From Omphiscola glabra (lineage: Eukaryota; Mollusca; Gastropoda; Lymnaeidae), in assembly GCA_964017045.1 (NCBI GenBank), contig OZ024799.1:28159596-28223595 (forward strand): a stretch of 64,000 nucleotides of DNA, given 5' to 3'. Positions 1 to 11,910 of this stretch are shown one piece after another. The notes under the pieces were generated by a model. It was not told the origin of the DNA, searched no databases, and saw only the letters and a program-made list of their open reading frames with translations. The position numbers were made by a program, and so were the translations under genes. How positions within the stretch are numbered: the first letter of the stretch is position 1; every line of letters starts with the position of its first letter.

Positions 1-209
1 ATTGGAAATGGGAAAAAAGCAAACAGTGCCTCGCAAAGAGTGAAATGTTTGTGTTCATAACATAAGGACAATAAGGTAATAAGGATTCCATTTCATCTCG
101 TGTATTACTCGCATTTTGCAATGTGATTATTCTATTTTTACACCGAATTTGAGGTGTGGATTAGGGGGAAAGTCTGTAAGGTATCTGTTTATAAGCTTTA
201 TGGATTATT

Positions 210-391
210 CAGAGGCGTAGCGAAGAGGGCATGTGGGGGCCGATGTCCCTGGACAACCTGACTAGTTAGGGCGCCAAAATGGGCCTTTGTAGTAAACCCT
301 ATGATGAAAATACTGTGAATAGATTTGAAAGGGGGGGGGGGGTAAAAATAAATCATGGCCCCGGGCGCCAAATACATCAGCTACACTTCTG
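210..391. mobile_element. Degenerate hAT-like MITE, CAG(T/A)GGCGTAG family
   Basis: The left end reads CAGAGGCGTAGC. The right end read in reverse is CAGAAGTGTAGC, so about 10 of 12 terminal bases agree. The interior carries a G-run, GGGCGCC and CCCCGGGCGCC, as does the better-preserved copy at 2498-2664. It has no coding capacity and is 182 bp long. The flanks show no convincing 8-bp target duplication, so this copy is old or its ends are misplaced. Confidence 0.5.
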
Positions 392-792
392 CCAGCTGTA
401 TGGAAGCTGTTGTATGTCGACGATCGTCTTAAAACCGGACTACATATCTGACACTGTACAAATTTCACCCGTGACCTGATCAGGTCAACTGTTGACATCG
501 CCTTGATCGGATCGTTGTGGACGTTCTCACAACCTGACTCTACCCTCCCCATGTCAACAGGCCGATATAAAAAAAAAAAAAAAAAAACCATCATTAGTAG
601 TGTAGAGACAGAGTGTTAGCAAGGGCTTCATCACTCTAGTCCCCAAAATACTCCCAAGCGTTAATTCGTTAGTGATTGTTACGTATCTCTTACGTTGTTA
701 GAAAAGAAAGGTTTTCAACATTGTTAGAACTATGAGGAATCTTAACATTTCAAATAAATAAAATTTAATATTTTATTTAGAGTCTGCAGTTC
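392..792. other. Unique sequence without a recognised gene
   Basis: A run of about 18 A at 570-588 is the only structure seen. The reading frames here cross the MITE edge and the A-run and resemble no protein. Confidence 0.5.
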
Positions 793-926
793 ACCTATTT
801 GGGCCTCGTCTACCTATTTGGGCCTTGTCTACCTATTTGGGCCTTGTCTACCTATTTGGGCCTTGTCTACCTTTTTGGGCCTTGTCTACCTATTTGGGCC
901 TTGTCTACCTATTTGGGCCTTGTTTA
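793..926. repeat. 19-bp minisatellite, about 7 copies
   Basis: The unit is TACCTATTTGGGCCTTGTC. Copies are nearly identical; the first has CTCGTC where the others have CTTGTC, a CpG/TpG difference, and one has CTTTTT for CTATTT. Confidence 0.95.
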
Positions 927-1105
927 ATGGAAGATGGGGCTGTGGGTTTCTATTAATTCAACACGGGTTTATTTAATTTGGGATCCCTGGCGTGTTCCGA
1001 TCGTCTAGGTTGAATTTAATGCAGTCGTCTAATGAAAAACATGTTTATAAGAGCCACGTTTAGTATATTGACATTTGTTCTATTTCATACATGATAAGTT
1101 TTATT

Positions 1106-1275
1106 TGTCATATTTTGTAATGTCATCTTTATTGGTCATGACATGCTTATTTGTCATGACGTCCTTTTTTGTCGTGACATCTTAATTTGTCATGACATTC
1201 TTATTTGTTCCTGACATCTTAAGTTGTCATGACATCGTTATTTGTCGTGATATGTTAATTTGTCATGACATTCTT
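1106..1275. repeat. Degenerate ~20-24 bp tandem repeat (TTGTCATGACAT core)
   Basis: The palindromic core TGTCATGACA recurs seven or eight times at irregular 18-24 bp spacing, joined by CTTAATT or CTTATTT. Drift is heavier than in the neighbouring arrays, which suggests an older array. Confidence 0.8.
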
Positions 1276-1498
1276 TTCTGCACAGCGTCATGACAAACTC
1301 TGTATAAATAGCGTAACGGTAACTCGATGTGCACACCTCACCCACTTTATTACTCCTGGATGTGTCACTTTATTACTGCTTGATGCAGCCCGCCTCCCAC
1401 AACAATTCCAGGTCGAGAGCATTCCTACCGTAAGCACACACTTTTGCATTCTTGGAATGTCAGACATTTACTGACCGTGTTACAACTTTGTCTGCAGA

Positions 1499-1856
1499 CG
1501 TCATAGCAATGGTCTGTTTGCTAGTCACTGCAAGATTGGTCCAGTGTTTCTCAATCTTGTCATAGCGATGGTCTGTTGGCAAGTCACTGCAAGATTGGTC
1601 CAATGATTCTCAATCTTGTCATAGCGATGGTCTGTTGGCAAGTCACTGCAAGATTGGTCCAATGATTCTCAATCTTGTCATAGCGATGGTCTGTTGGCAA
1701 GTCACTGCAATATTGGTCCAATGATTCTCAATCTTGTCATAGCGATGGTCTGTTGGCAAGTCACTGCAATATTGGTCCAATGATTCTCAATCTTGTCATA
1801 GCGATGGTCTGTTGGCAAGTCACTGCAATATTGGTCCAATGTTTCTCAATCTTGTT
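1499..1856. repeat. 59-bp minisatellite, 6 copies
   Basis: The unit starts TCATAGCGATGGTCTGTTGG and ends ATTCTCAATCTTG. The last three copies share AATATTGG where earlier ones have AAGATTGG, so the variant spread along the array. The first copy has AGCAATGG for AGCGATGG, a CpG to CpA change. Confidence 0.97.
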
Positions 1857-2040
1857 TCCCAACGCTCGGCTTGGGGCGAGGACTTGATTTTACAACGATT
1901 GTAATTGTAGCAATATTGATCGCTAGGATACACGTTTTAATGTGTTTTATATTCTGGATGATAGTATCTAAGTATCGATTTCATGCTTTATGGCATCTGA
2001 TACCTGGAATTAAAAGCATTAAAATATACATGTCATCCAA

Positions 2041-2402
2041 GGGCACCACATGCTAAGACAGGGGGGCACCACCTGTTAAGACAGGGGACACCGCATGTTA
2101 AGACACGGGGGCATCACCTGTTAAGACATGGGGGCACCACCTGTTAAGACAGGGGGCACCACATGTTAGACAGGGAGCACCACCTGTAAAGACAGGGGGC
2201 ACCACCTGTTAAGACATGAGGGCATCACCTGTTAAGACATGAGGCGTCACCTGTTAAGACATGGGGGCATCACCTGTTAAGACAAGGGACACCACCTGTT
2301 AAGACAGGGGGCACCACATGCTAAGACAAGGGGCACCACATGCTAAGACAGGGGACACCACATCTTAAGACAGGAGGCATCACCTGTTGAGACAAGGGGC
2401 AC
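2041..2402. repeat. ~21-bp G-rich minisatellite, about 17 copies
   Basis: The unit is approximately GGGGGCACCACCTGTTAAGACA, with ACCTGTTA, ACATGTTA and ACATGCTA variants and 1-3 bp length changes in the G-run. Each unit contributes 3-5 consecutive G on the + strand at ~21 bp spacing. Confidence 0.95.
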
Positions 2403-2497
2403 AATCAATGAGTGCAAAAAGAAACAGAGCTGCAGATAATTGGGGAATGTTTCAGTTTGATAATCGCGTACATTTTATATCTGCCTGTATGTCATCC

Positions 2498-2664
2498 CAG
2501 TGGCGTAGTGAGGGGGGGGGAAAGGGGGGCATCATGCCCCGGGCGCTACTCACAAAGGGGCGCCAAATGGTATATTTTACTATAATATTGTATGTTTTCG
2601 AATAGGGGGGGGGCGCTAAAAAGGTATTGTGCCCCGGGCGCGAGTTAAGCTCGCTACGCCACTG
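2498..2664. mobile_element. hAT MITE, CAGTGGCGTAG termini, with target duplication
   Basis: The element starts CAGTGGCGTAGTGAG and its right end in reverse reads CAGTGGCGTAGCGAG. It is flanked by a perfect 8-bp direct repeat TGTCATCC (2490-2497 and 2665-2672), the target-site size used by hAT transposases. The 167-bp interior has G-runs and two CCCCGGGCGC blocks and no coding capacity, so it would depend on a transposase elsewhere. Degenerate relatives lie at 210-391 and about 9156-9330. Confidence 0.9.
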
Positions 2665-2672
2665 TGTCATCC

Positions 2673-3661
2673 ATTAATGTTACCTTATGGATCCTATCAG
2701 TACTTAACCCAATGAGAGTCCGTTAAAAGGTGTCAGAGGATCCGTGAGAAAAATTTCCTCTGTAATTTTATTTTACGCATTTAACAACGTCATTCCCAGA
2801 AAGTTGAATAGACGTCATCTGATTGTTACAGGCTTCTATGAAACAACCACAAATAATTGAGAACCCCTGACCCAGAAACTAGATATAACAAATGTACATG
2901 TTGAAGTTTAATGTGTTACATTTACAGCAGTTCTACATCTTACTGCTACGAGTGTGTAATAATTTTTTTTTTGTTGTTTTCTTTTTTTTTTTGGATGGGG
3001 GGCGCGTGGGGGATACTAGAAGATTTAATTATATTTTCCCCTTGTCTTAAAGAGTGTAATGGCGCCATTAGTCGGATTTTAGGCTGTAATCCGGGTGTCA
3101 GCAATGATGTAATGGAGATTAACGATGACCCGCGGAGATAATGTTGGCCGACATTGTTCTTGTGTCTCAGGAGCAACGAGATCACGTGACACCGTGTTAT
3201 CATAATTGGGGATTACGCTTATCGCTGTCATGTCTTTTTAACGTCCTTCCAGGTTTGTCGAAAGTATCCAACAACAAAAAAATTGAGGCAGGGCAATGGA
3301 GTAACAAACATATGGCGAGCAACGTGAGAACCCTCAAAGAATAGCTTAGTTTTTTTGTATAGTTAGTCAGTATAGCTATACGTTTAGGTTATAATAGTTC
3401 GTAGTCCGTTACAAAGAGTCTGTGGTTGATAAATATTGTTTCTATATTGCATTTAACGCGTTAAAAAAGCGAATGTATAGTAATAAATGTTGAGGTTTAG
3501 TATTCTCGAAGAAACGCCACCGCAGCTTGTTATTTGGTTTGCTGAATTTGACTTGATCTTTAAATATTGTATAGAAATAGAAAATGGTAAAATGTTGACA
3601 TTACAGTTGTGTAAAACTAAATATGTAAACAGCTTTTTAACCACCCTTAATTACGGCGAGA
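2673..3661. other. Unique AT-rich stretch, no gene recognised
   Basis: It holds a T-rich run (2959-2992) followed by a short G-run. Overlapping frames of 60-85 aa occur on both strands, none with a recognisable motif. Confidence 0.5.
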
Positions 3662-4116
3662 TGCATAGGGTAGGCCAAGGCCCTACATGAGCTGTAGCGC
3701 CACAGGTTTGGGATGGATGGAAGCATGGGGTAGGCCAAAGCCCTACCGATTGGCTGTAGCGCCACATGCATGGGGTAGGCCAAAGCCCTTCATGGGCTGT
3801 AGCGCCACAGGTTTGGGATGGATGGAAGCATGGGGTAGGCCAAAGCCTTACCGATTGGCTGTATCGCCTCATGCATGGGGTAGGCCAAAGCCCTCCATGG
3901 GCTGTAGCGCCACAGTGTTGGGATGGATGGAAGCATGGGGTAGGCCAAAGCCCTACCGATTGGCTGTAGCGCCACATGCATGGGGTAGGCCAAAGCCCTT
4001 CATGGGCTGTAGCGCCACAGGGTTGGGATGGATGGAAGCATGGGGTAGGCCAAAGCCCTTCATGGGCTGTAGCGCCACAGGGTTGGGATGGATGGATGCA
4101 TTGGGTTGGAGAAATA
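3662..4116. repeat. Higher-order minisatellite of alternating 45- and 60-bp units
   Basis: A 45-bp unit (TGGGGTAGGCCAAAGCCC, then TACCGATTGG, CTGTAGCGCC, ACATGCA) alternates with a 60-bp unit sharing its first 18 bp and CTGTAGCGCCACA but adding GGTTTGGGATGGATGGAAG. The result is a 105-bp higher-order repeat present about 3.5 times, followed by two consecutive 60-bp units. Both units are multiples of three, so frames of 146 aa (+) and 172 aa (-) stay open. I regard these as by-products of the repeat. Confidence 0.95.
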
Positions 4117-6175
4117 TTTGCATCTAAGGTGGTTGTCGGCAAATAAACTGCTGTATTAATACCATACATCAGCTGCTGAGCTACATTTATCGAATCAGAC
4201 TCCGGCTGTCGCTTAATAAATCAAATAGACATATCATTCCTTTATTTCATGGTGTCATGATTGTGAAACAATAGCTCCATTGCTGAATCCAGCTTACACT
4301 CACACATCAAAAACATATTCAGCAGCATCCAGATGGTATTTACTCTTAAATACTTTATACCTTTGATGTCTGCATCTTCATATGTGAAACATACCAAGTC
4401 ACACGAGTCTACTTTGTCACAGTAGCCGAGCGCATTTTTTGGGTGGCCAGACCAAATGATGTCCTCACTGCACGCCTATGGCCTTTCTTTGTGTCAGAAA
4501 GCTTTCAACAAACTCTAACATATTTCCTTTTCTTCCTGTTCATGTGTGCTTGAGTCTTATATCATCACCAGCGGCCTATCAATCACCGATATTCCCGAGA
4601 CATTCCCGCTAGGAAATACCTCCCATCCTTCATCTTTCCTCTATCCGGCTCGCGGTAATCAGAAATGCCAGCGAGATTCACCGAGACGAACAAAGAATTC
4701 TTAATGGATCATAAATCCGAGTTCAGAATGAGGGGGGCTGACTTGATAAGGAGATCTTTGACAAGTGAACTCCAGATCGGTAAGACACACACCCGTGTCT
4801 GATTGCGTTTAGAACATACACACGTGCAGATGGGCATCTAATAGTGGACCAGTATCTTGTTGACCCATTTTTAAAACTTTTTTTATGGCATTGTCCTTTT
4901 CCTATAGGGCAGTACTTATAATATTTCAATGAAATTCTCGTGAGCCGTACCCCACATTTTTAATTTAAGTTCTTTCAATCTGCCATCTCTGGTAATCTGA
5001 GTCGGAACATGATTTTGTTTTTAACTACTCCAGCATACGCCACGCCCAGTTTATGAATAATTTATAATAAATATGTACCGAAGAATGTGATCACCAAAGT
5101 AGTTGATCTGTAATAGCATTTTCCAATTAGCTCTACTACTCCATCATCCATACATTTCCCACGATCTTAAAGCAACCTATAATTTTTGGTTGAAATAAAT
5201 TTTCAGCCATGCTTTAAGTAAGCGAGTTTGCTATTTTCTCTCTCTTTTTTTGTCTTCGTCTTCTCTCCGAAACCCCTTTAATTTGTCTATTTGCAGTGCC
5301 GTGTGCGGGGTTCAAGTGAAAACATTGAAGAATAACATCGAGTTTATAAGGGCGAGGCCATTCCATTTGTGGTGAATTATCTAACAGTGTATCGGACGTT
5401 TTCTCCGGAAATGCGCGTGACAGCCATCATTTCAATTTCGCGCTAAATCACCACGCTCCCATGTCGTGGGTTGGGATCAGGTCACTGCTACACACGTGTA
5501 TGAATTTAAACTTGGAAGCATCGAGAAAGACAATGCAGGACTGTAAACATAATATTCAGTATTGTTCATCTCACAACTTTTGCGTCTCACACACATATAT
5601 TTTTACACACTTTGACAAGTTAATATATTCATTTTATTGTAGGCGCTCTTTTAATTATTTTTATCTTACCTAGCCAATATTATTGTATTGCGATAAAGTT
5701 ATCAAATAAGATTTGGTATATTTTAAATACACACTTCTGCATTTTATCGGTGCATAAAATAAGCCCCCCCCCCCCCCAAAAAAAAAAAAAAACAACAACA
5801 TTAATTGACAAACTTAATACCAACAAATCTAAGCTTCCATGTTAAATTTAAAAATTGGGACTTTAATGTAAGAGTAAATTGGGATTTTCTAATCAAGACA
5901 GAAGTGATAATTCTTATGTAATAGAGAGAGATATGATCATAACTATTAACGCATTGTTAAAAATAATTTTTCAAAAATTCGTTTTGTTTTGTATTGTACA
6001 CAGTTTGTAAAACTTTGTTTTCATTTTGGGAACGTGCATTCATATTTGGGATGTGTTCATGTTCTTCCTGGATGCGATACAGTTGGCTTTTTGGATGGTT
6101 GTTCTTTGATTCTCTTAAGTGTTTTTGTACGAACAAAATTAATTGTCAGAAAATCGTCTAGTTCACTTAATTATG

Positions 6176-6213
<38 letters not shown>

Positions 6214-7669
6214 AATCAATATCTAATGCTATCATATAGCACAATAAACTGTTTTTTTAACAGACATAATATTTTTTTTTGCTATTATCTTGGCTACCAA
6301 GGAGACTTCTCGTGAACTAAAGCTTGACTTCGCATACTCTTACTTTTTAAATTTTTAACATTATTTTTGTGGGGAGGGTTAATTTTCTGTATTTCAATAA
6401 AAGTTAAGGCGAGCGTTGACAACAAGCTTATTTATTCATATGTGTTGAGGTTTGTATTATTTGTCGGTTCCGATCGAACATTACCAAGGTCCCGTCCAAC
6501 AGTTGCAGTATATCGATGTCTAGGTCCTTTCTTTGTGCGGCGATCAGTGAAAACCAAGGCGCTGATCAATGATTACCGACCATGTTCGTCTTTTTTCTTT
6601 CAATGCGCCGTAATGCACCGGTCGTTTACAAGTGAGTCGTCGCAGAGATGGGAGCCCCTCGAGCCCAGGAAGTGATTGGACCTTGATCTCGTTACATTCA
6701 ATTTTCTTACCGTTGATGGACGCGGCTGATTGCCCGACACTCTCTCCGCCGGTTTCTCCAGGTTTAATCTAGTTTTCCTTAAACAGATCTCCTTGGGAAC
6801 TTTTCAATGACCCCCAAGACGATTCGTTTACGGCCTTCACAGAGGATATAGCGTTGTTCTTTGAAGACGATCTTGAATTGAAATTATGCCATGCCATTAT
6901 TCGATCATCTGAAGTTTTTTTTTATAACTGCTTCAGTATAAGGTCATTGATTATCCTAAATGTATTGCGTTAATAACTTGTAGTTATAACATAGTAAATA
7001 AACACAGAAGGAGAATTTTAGGCAATGTTTTTTACTCTCAAAAAGCAAGGGCAATTTGTATAGGTCTGAATTCGAGACACCATTGCTTTCTGTTGTTGTT
7101 GAAATATTTGCTTCATATTAAAATTACATTGCATTAGTTTTTGTTTAGCTCTTTCAATTCGCACTGTGATATCTACATTGTCAAGGTGCACAACATCATA
7201 TGGAATCAAACATTAGCAGATAGTCAGACTCAAACTCCGCTAGTTTCCCAATTGATAATAAAAGAAAAGTCACTTAGTAGGTCCTGTTCATATAGCTTGA
7301 TTTATAGAAGTTTTGGAGAACAGAGGCGTATATATATATTTATACATTTAATGGGAGTAATAGCCCCGATGTTATTGGTAAAGAGTACAAAAACTGTACT
7401 TCCTTTTTATATGAACGGTTGAAAAATGTCCGAATATTTTTCCAACCATAAGTTACGCACCTGCTTCTCAAGACAATAAATATACAACTGAATACCATTT
7501 TAAGAACGTTTCTAAATGCATCGACCACCGAGTAATAACTAACTCTATACTTTTCTCTCCCCCATGCTCCCCTCCTGGTAACCCACCTGGTGAAAGTTGC
7601 GGGTGTAAAAACATTTAAAAAAAAAAAATTCGAATATTTCCTTCTAATCACACAACCACAGTGGCACAA
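4117..7669. other. 3.5 kb of unique AT-rich DNA without a recognised gene
   Basis: Visible structure is limited to a poly-C tract followed by poly-A near 5763-5795 and a TA microsatellite near 6178-6205. Open frames are at most about 110 codons and none shows a domain. Confidence 0.5.
6178..6205. repeat. (TA)n microsatellite
   Basis: About 13 uninterrupted TA dinucleotides, followed by TGTATGTATAA. Confidence 0.95.
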
Positions 7670-7834
7670 CCATAGGGGCACAACCACAGGGGACAGAACC
7701 ACCGGGGCACACCCACAGGGGCACAACCACAGGGGCACAACCACCGGGGCACACCCACAAGGGCACAACCACTGGGGCACAACAACCGGGGCACAACCAC
7801 CGGGGCACAACAACAGGGGCACAACCACCGGGGT
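7670..7834. repeat. 15-bp G-run minisatellite, about 11 copies
   Basis: The unit is GGGGCACAACCACAG, with CACCG/CACAG and AACCAC/CACCCAC variants. GGGG recurs every 15-16 bp on the + strand. The open frames on both strands (repeating G, H, T, P or C, V, P, L) follow from the 15-bp period. Confidence 0.95.
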
Positions 7835-9155
7835 TTAATTGTTTAAATTATCGTGAAGACGAAGCCCCCCCCCCCCTTTTGTTGTGTGGTCTGCTGTAGA
7901 ACTAGCGAGTATGAGGCATTAAAATATAATTGGTATCACGTTTAACAGGGGATCATACAGTGATGACGAGGTCGCAGGTGTCTGAAGTTCAAATTGGACG
8001 CATGTTTACGAAAATCTTAACGACTGGCAATCGTGAACCGTGCGCGTTTTAAAAATAATTTTAAAAAGCACGTGAAGCTTTGACAGGTTAGGAATTTTTC
8101 TCTGGGTTCTGAGATAGTACAAGTTAGCTCAGTTTATTATCAAAAGAGTGTCTTTTAATAAATGTATATATGAATGGGGATGTTGTTGAATATTACGTTT
8201 GGAGTACCGGTATAAATACGTGACCAAACATATTTGGAGATTTCTGTTTTTGGATGTCATTCAATCAGTGGTGGAAGGATCTGATCGTCACTACTTAATA
8301 CCCTGCTTTGTGACTTCCCACACCACTAGGGTTGCCATATCTAGCTGGGACCTCGTCGGGGCACTCTGAAATAAGGGTTTAGAAATGATTACAAAATTTA
8401 TTTAATAAATATTTTTTATTTAAAACACATATACATGGAACTTGTTGCGGCAGAAGTAGTTGGGACACCATTTTTTCGGAAGATCTCACTTTTTTTCAGC
8501 TGTGAGACGACCATGTCCACATAAACTTGTTGACATAAATAAAACTCAGAGGCTGCACTACATGATGCGCTAACAGATGTCGTTACTTCAGTAACTGAGC
8601 CAAGCTCGCAACAGTATTTAGAAAAATCGAGACAAAATTGGGTCTTGTCGGGATGTCGGTACAAGAAGGTCCATAACGGTGACGATATATCGGGACGGAT
8701 GGCACCCTACACACCACTGAATAAAATCTCTTCTTGTGTTTTTTTTCCCCCTAACTATTTATGGAATCATTTTTTTGTTGTTGTTCACCTCAAGGCCTTA
8801 TTTGACGTGCGGTGTCACGAAATGAATAGCCTAATCTATTTTGCGTGTTCGGCATTGTCAAAATCAAAGATATAAATCATAATCAATGCTTTTAAAGGTA
8901 TTCATTCTTTTTTGATTGATGTTTGATGACCTACAAGTTTGAAAGATGGTCATTGTCTTATCGCTGGTCTGATTGTAGCGTGAATGTCATCTCAGTGTTG
9001 CACTTCAGAGGGTTTTGCCTTGTGACAAGCTCTCCGCGGAAACCTTAGTATTACCGTCTTGAATGTTGGCCTCAAACTATCCTACGTCTGCGTAACATCG
9101 GTTTGATCATAATTCTACGATTTGCTGCAGATCAGCCCATAGATAGCAAGCCACC
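7835..9155. other. Unique sequence, no gene recognised
   Basis: Only a 12-base C-run at about 7866-7877 and short T-runs stand out. Frames of 76-82 aa on each strand overlap one another and show no family motif. Confidence 0.5.
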
Positions 9156-9330
9156 TAATGGCGTGGGAAGAGGAAGGCCGAAAAGGGGGGAGGGGCTGCA
9201 CTTAATCCTTTATTATTAGGGGCGGCATTTTCGTCCAACTCCAAAGTTTTTTTTTGTTTTTTTTTCGTGTAAGAGGCGGCAAAGAGCTTGACCGCAGCCC
9301 TGGCCGGCCCTAACCTTAGCTACGCCACTG
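9156..9330. mobile_element. Degenerate MITE of the CAGTGGCGTAG family
   Basis: The right end is CTACGCCACTG, identical in reverse to the terminus at 2498, and sits next to CCGGCCCTAACCTTAG. The proposed left end TAATGGCGTGG matches only partly, and I see no clear 8-bp flanking repeat. The interior has long T-runs and GGCGGC blocks. The right boundary is more reliable than the left. Confidence 0.45.
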
Positions 9331-11310
9331 AAATCACCCCAAAGTTAAGTGTGACTCCTCACGATTACAACTTATTCGTATGTTTTGAACAGGGACAGCG
9401 CAACACTTGAGGATGGATAACAAAAGATTCGCTGGCGGAACAAAATAGATATGAGGACATGTTATTTAAGCGTCAGTATTTTTTTTCTCTACCCGTTAAT
9501 CAACTTCATACAAAACGCGCTCTCCATCTTGCTCCTTTATAAGTTAAATCGTCATATCTAGCGGCCGGCGCGTTATTTTCCTTATGAAAATGTGTTCAAG
9601 AAGACTAGAAATGCCAGTACTCAAGTCGACACATTTAATATATATATATATAGGCGTTGCTAGTTAGGTTGATGGTCCAATCGTCATCGTTTTGCTGCAT
9701 AACTCTTGTGACAAAGATTATAATTAACTAAAGGTTTAAACAACTTTTAAAAAAATTTCTTGCCCGCAGTTCCATAGACGTACCCAAAATAGATATATAT
9801 TGTCATGTTGGGAAGCACGTAAACACTAGTAGTTCAAAGACAGGGGTGTGGGGAGGGGAGGAAAACTTTTTTTTTTTTTTTAAATGGGTATATATATTTA
9901 TCAATGAAATCTACTAAGACTTACTTTGGAAGCCGCAGACAGGGGTGGAATGTTTAAATGTCGTCACAAATAATAAATCTCTAGGTATTTATGAATGTAT
10001 GTAAAATGTATGTATGAATGTAACGATGTGTTCAATATGTGGCACGCACGCTGTGTTCAATATAAAGTCCGCAAAATAAAGTGCGCTACCGGTACTTGAA
10101 AGTATATTTGTCAAGGAACTTAAGGAGATCGGAAGTTCACGCCTTGTCCCCGACATTGTTTGGCGGATTATTTTTGGCAGATATATAGTTTATAATTTTG
10201 TACATCTTTTCCTTGAAAGAGTCGCACACCGACCTCTGTTAACAGTAATAAGTCTTATGTTTTAGAAATCAACGAAATGAAGTAAAAGAAGAAGAAAAAA
10301 AAAGAAAGAATTATTTAGACATACGGCCATCTGAAAGTTCCTTCATCTCCTAATACATCGGCTTTGATGTCTGTGTGCAGCGGTTAATCCGGCGCCCAAC
10401 TGGTACCCGGGGTATCGATGGTATTGACGCGCCACCACTAATTCCCCGCGCATGCTCTCCACCCCCCACCCCCCGACACACACATCGTGACTTGTTTATT
10501 AGATCAATATCATGGTATAAATATTGTAGCGTGAGCGTACACTGTAATTGTGGAGTGGCTAATAACCCTTGGAGACCCGCTGAATGTCAGCCCCCGAGAC
10601 GGGATGAAACACATTCCCGGGAGGAATCTATTTCGGTTTCAGGCGCCTACGTTCCCCGAGCAACATTTCAAAATCTCGCATTTCGCCCGAATGAGAAACT
10701 TTTTCAAAAAAAAACTTTTAGGCCTAAAATCGATTGAATGTATCAGTGAGAAGTTGTTCAACATTGATTTTGCCCGGGGTCTGGTATGATGGTGCTAAAA
10801 CGAGGTGTTTTATCAAATCTATAATTAAACACGGTAGGCAATTTCTGCGCCGCATTAAAATATTGGCTCAAGGAACCTCGGACGGACGGAATGTTTGTAG
10901 AGCAAGTCCGCCCCAAACACCGGCAGCCAGACGTTTTTATCTGTGGAAACAAAGACGCTCTGAAGACGTCCGTGCACGAACACTGTTGATGGTTCCCCAG
11001 ACAAATGGTGCACTGGGTTGATGTTAAAAAAAAAAAAAAAAAAGAAGAAAAGATACCCTTCAAATAGATACAAATCTGCAAAGAAAGAAAGTTGAAAGTA
11101 AATTATCCTGGTGTAAGCGCAGCCATCCCCCCCCCTCCCGGGCCTCTTAAATACCTCGTGTATTATTATAACAGTGGTTGTTGTTCCCTTCTGTTCAGAG
11201 AAGCTTTTATCTTAAGTTCAAACACAATCTTTGTAACCTTTAATTTAGACAATCTTTATTAGAATTACTGCAACTAGTGGCTAGGGCGGGCCGGGTTAAG
11301 GACCCCCTGG
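9331..11310. other. 2 kb without a recognised gene
   Basis: It contains a short TA tract near 9640-9650, a T-run near 9868-9881, an A-rich tract near 10283-10307 and an A18 run near 11025-11043. A GC-richer patch at about 10375-10735 holds a 120-aa frame rich in R and P that I cannot assign. I do not call it a gene. Confidence 0.45.
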
Positions 11311-11352
11311 TGGGCTGCAATTGGCTCGCGAGCCGTAGTTTAAGGACCCCTG
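11311..11352. mobile_element. Fragment of a hAT-type MITE (one end)
   Basis: Read in reverse, this end is CAGGGGTCCTTAAACTACGG followed by CTCGCGAGCC. It has the same layout as the terminus at 23737 (CAGGGGTGGGCAAACTACGG then CCCGCGGGCC). Just upstream, GGTTAAGGACCCCCTG (11293-11308) looks like a second end in the same orientation. No matching opposite end or target duplication was found, so it is a remnant. Confidence 0.5.
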
Positions 11353-11653
11353 TCGTACAGGTAGAGACCCGATCTACACATCGGTGCTAAACGACAATGT
11401 TTTAAAAGTGTTTCTTTTTTAAATTAAATTTTGTATTTAAAATCAGGTTATACAACCTTCGCGAGAATAGGTGTCTAATTTGGCGATCAAGTCAATGCCA
11501 CCTGGCGATTTATCCATAGCGGTGACGACCACGCTACCTTTTGATAGAGAGTCAGATGTTTCCATTGGGTCAAGAAAAATGCACATTTTAAAAGAATGTC
11601 ATTTTCGCATTTTGACTGAAAAGTCTATAAGACTTAATGAGTAAGCACATTGA

Positions 11654-11735
11654 TCCTGAAGCCAGCTGTACTTTAGGTACATATTTAGCCAGCTGTACTT
11701 TAGGTACATATTTAGCCAGCTAGACTTTAGGTAGT
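11654..11735. repeat. Short 27-bp array (~3 copies), paralogue of 15300-16060
   Basis: Units read AGCCAGCTGTACTTTAGGT then ACATATTT. The unit and about 200 bp of downstream flank recur at 16010-16262, where the array has grown to about 28 copies. Confidence 0.9.
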
Positions 11736-11910
11736 AAAGATCGTTTTGTCTTCAACACGTTCCAGCCATACACCCCACCCCTGCTTTTTTTCTTGATGGA
11801 AATCCCTTGAAAGGTATTCTTACCAGACTGACCTGTTTTTTTAGCAATAAACTAAGTACACAAATATCCTATTTTAAAAAAAAAGAAAGATAAAAAAAGC
11901 AGCTTTTAAA
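11736..11910. repeat. Duplicated segment shared with 16055-16262
   Basis: Both copies share blocks such as TCCAGCCATACACCCCACCC, ACCAGACTGACCTGTTTTT and GCAATAAACTAAGTACACAA. The 16-kb copy has about 30 bp (GTCTTCTCTGCC through TTAGCC) missing here. The copies are directly oriented about 4.3 kb apart. Confidence 0.9.

Noticed and set aside
7670..7834. Canonical G-quadruplex array
   Set aside because: G4 runs recur every 15 bp, but loops of 11 bases exceed the usual limit of 7, so only a weak or atypical quadruplex is expected.
10375..10737. 120-aa R/P-rich gene
   Set aside because: GC-richer than its surroundings, but with no motif, low-complexity proline stretches and overlapping alternative frames.
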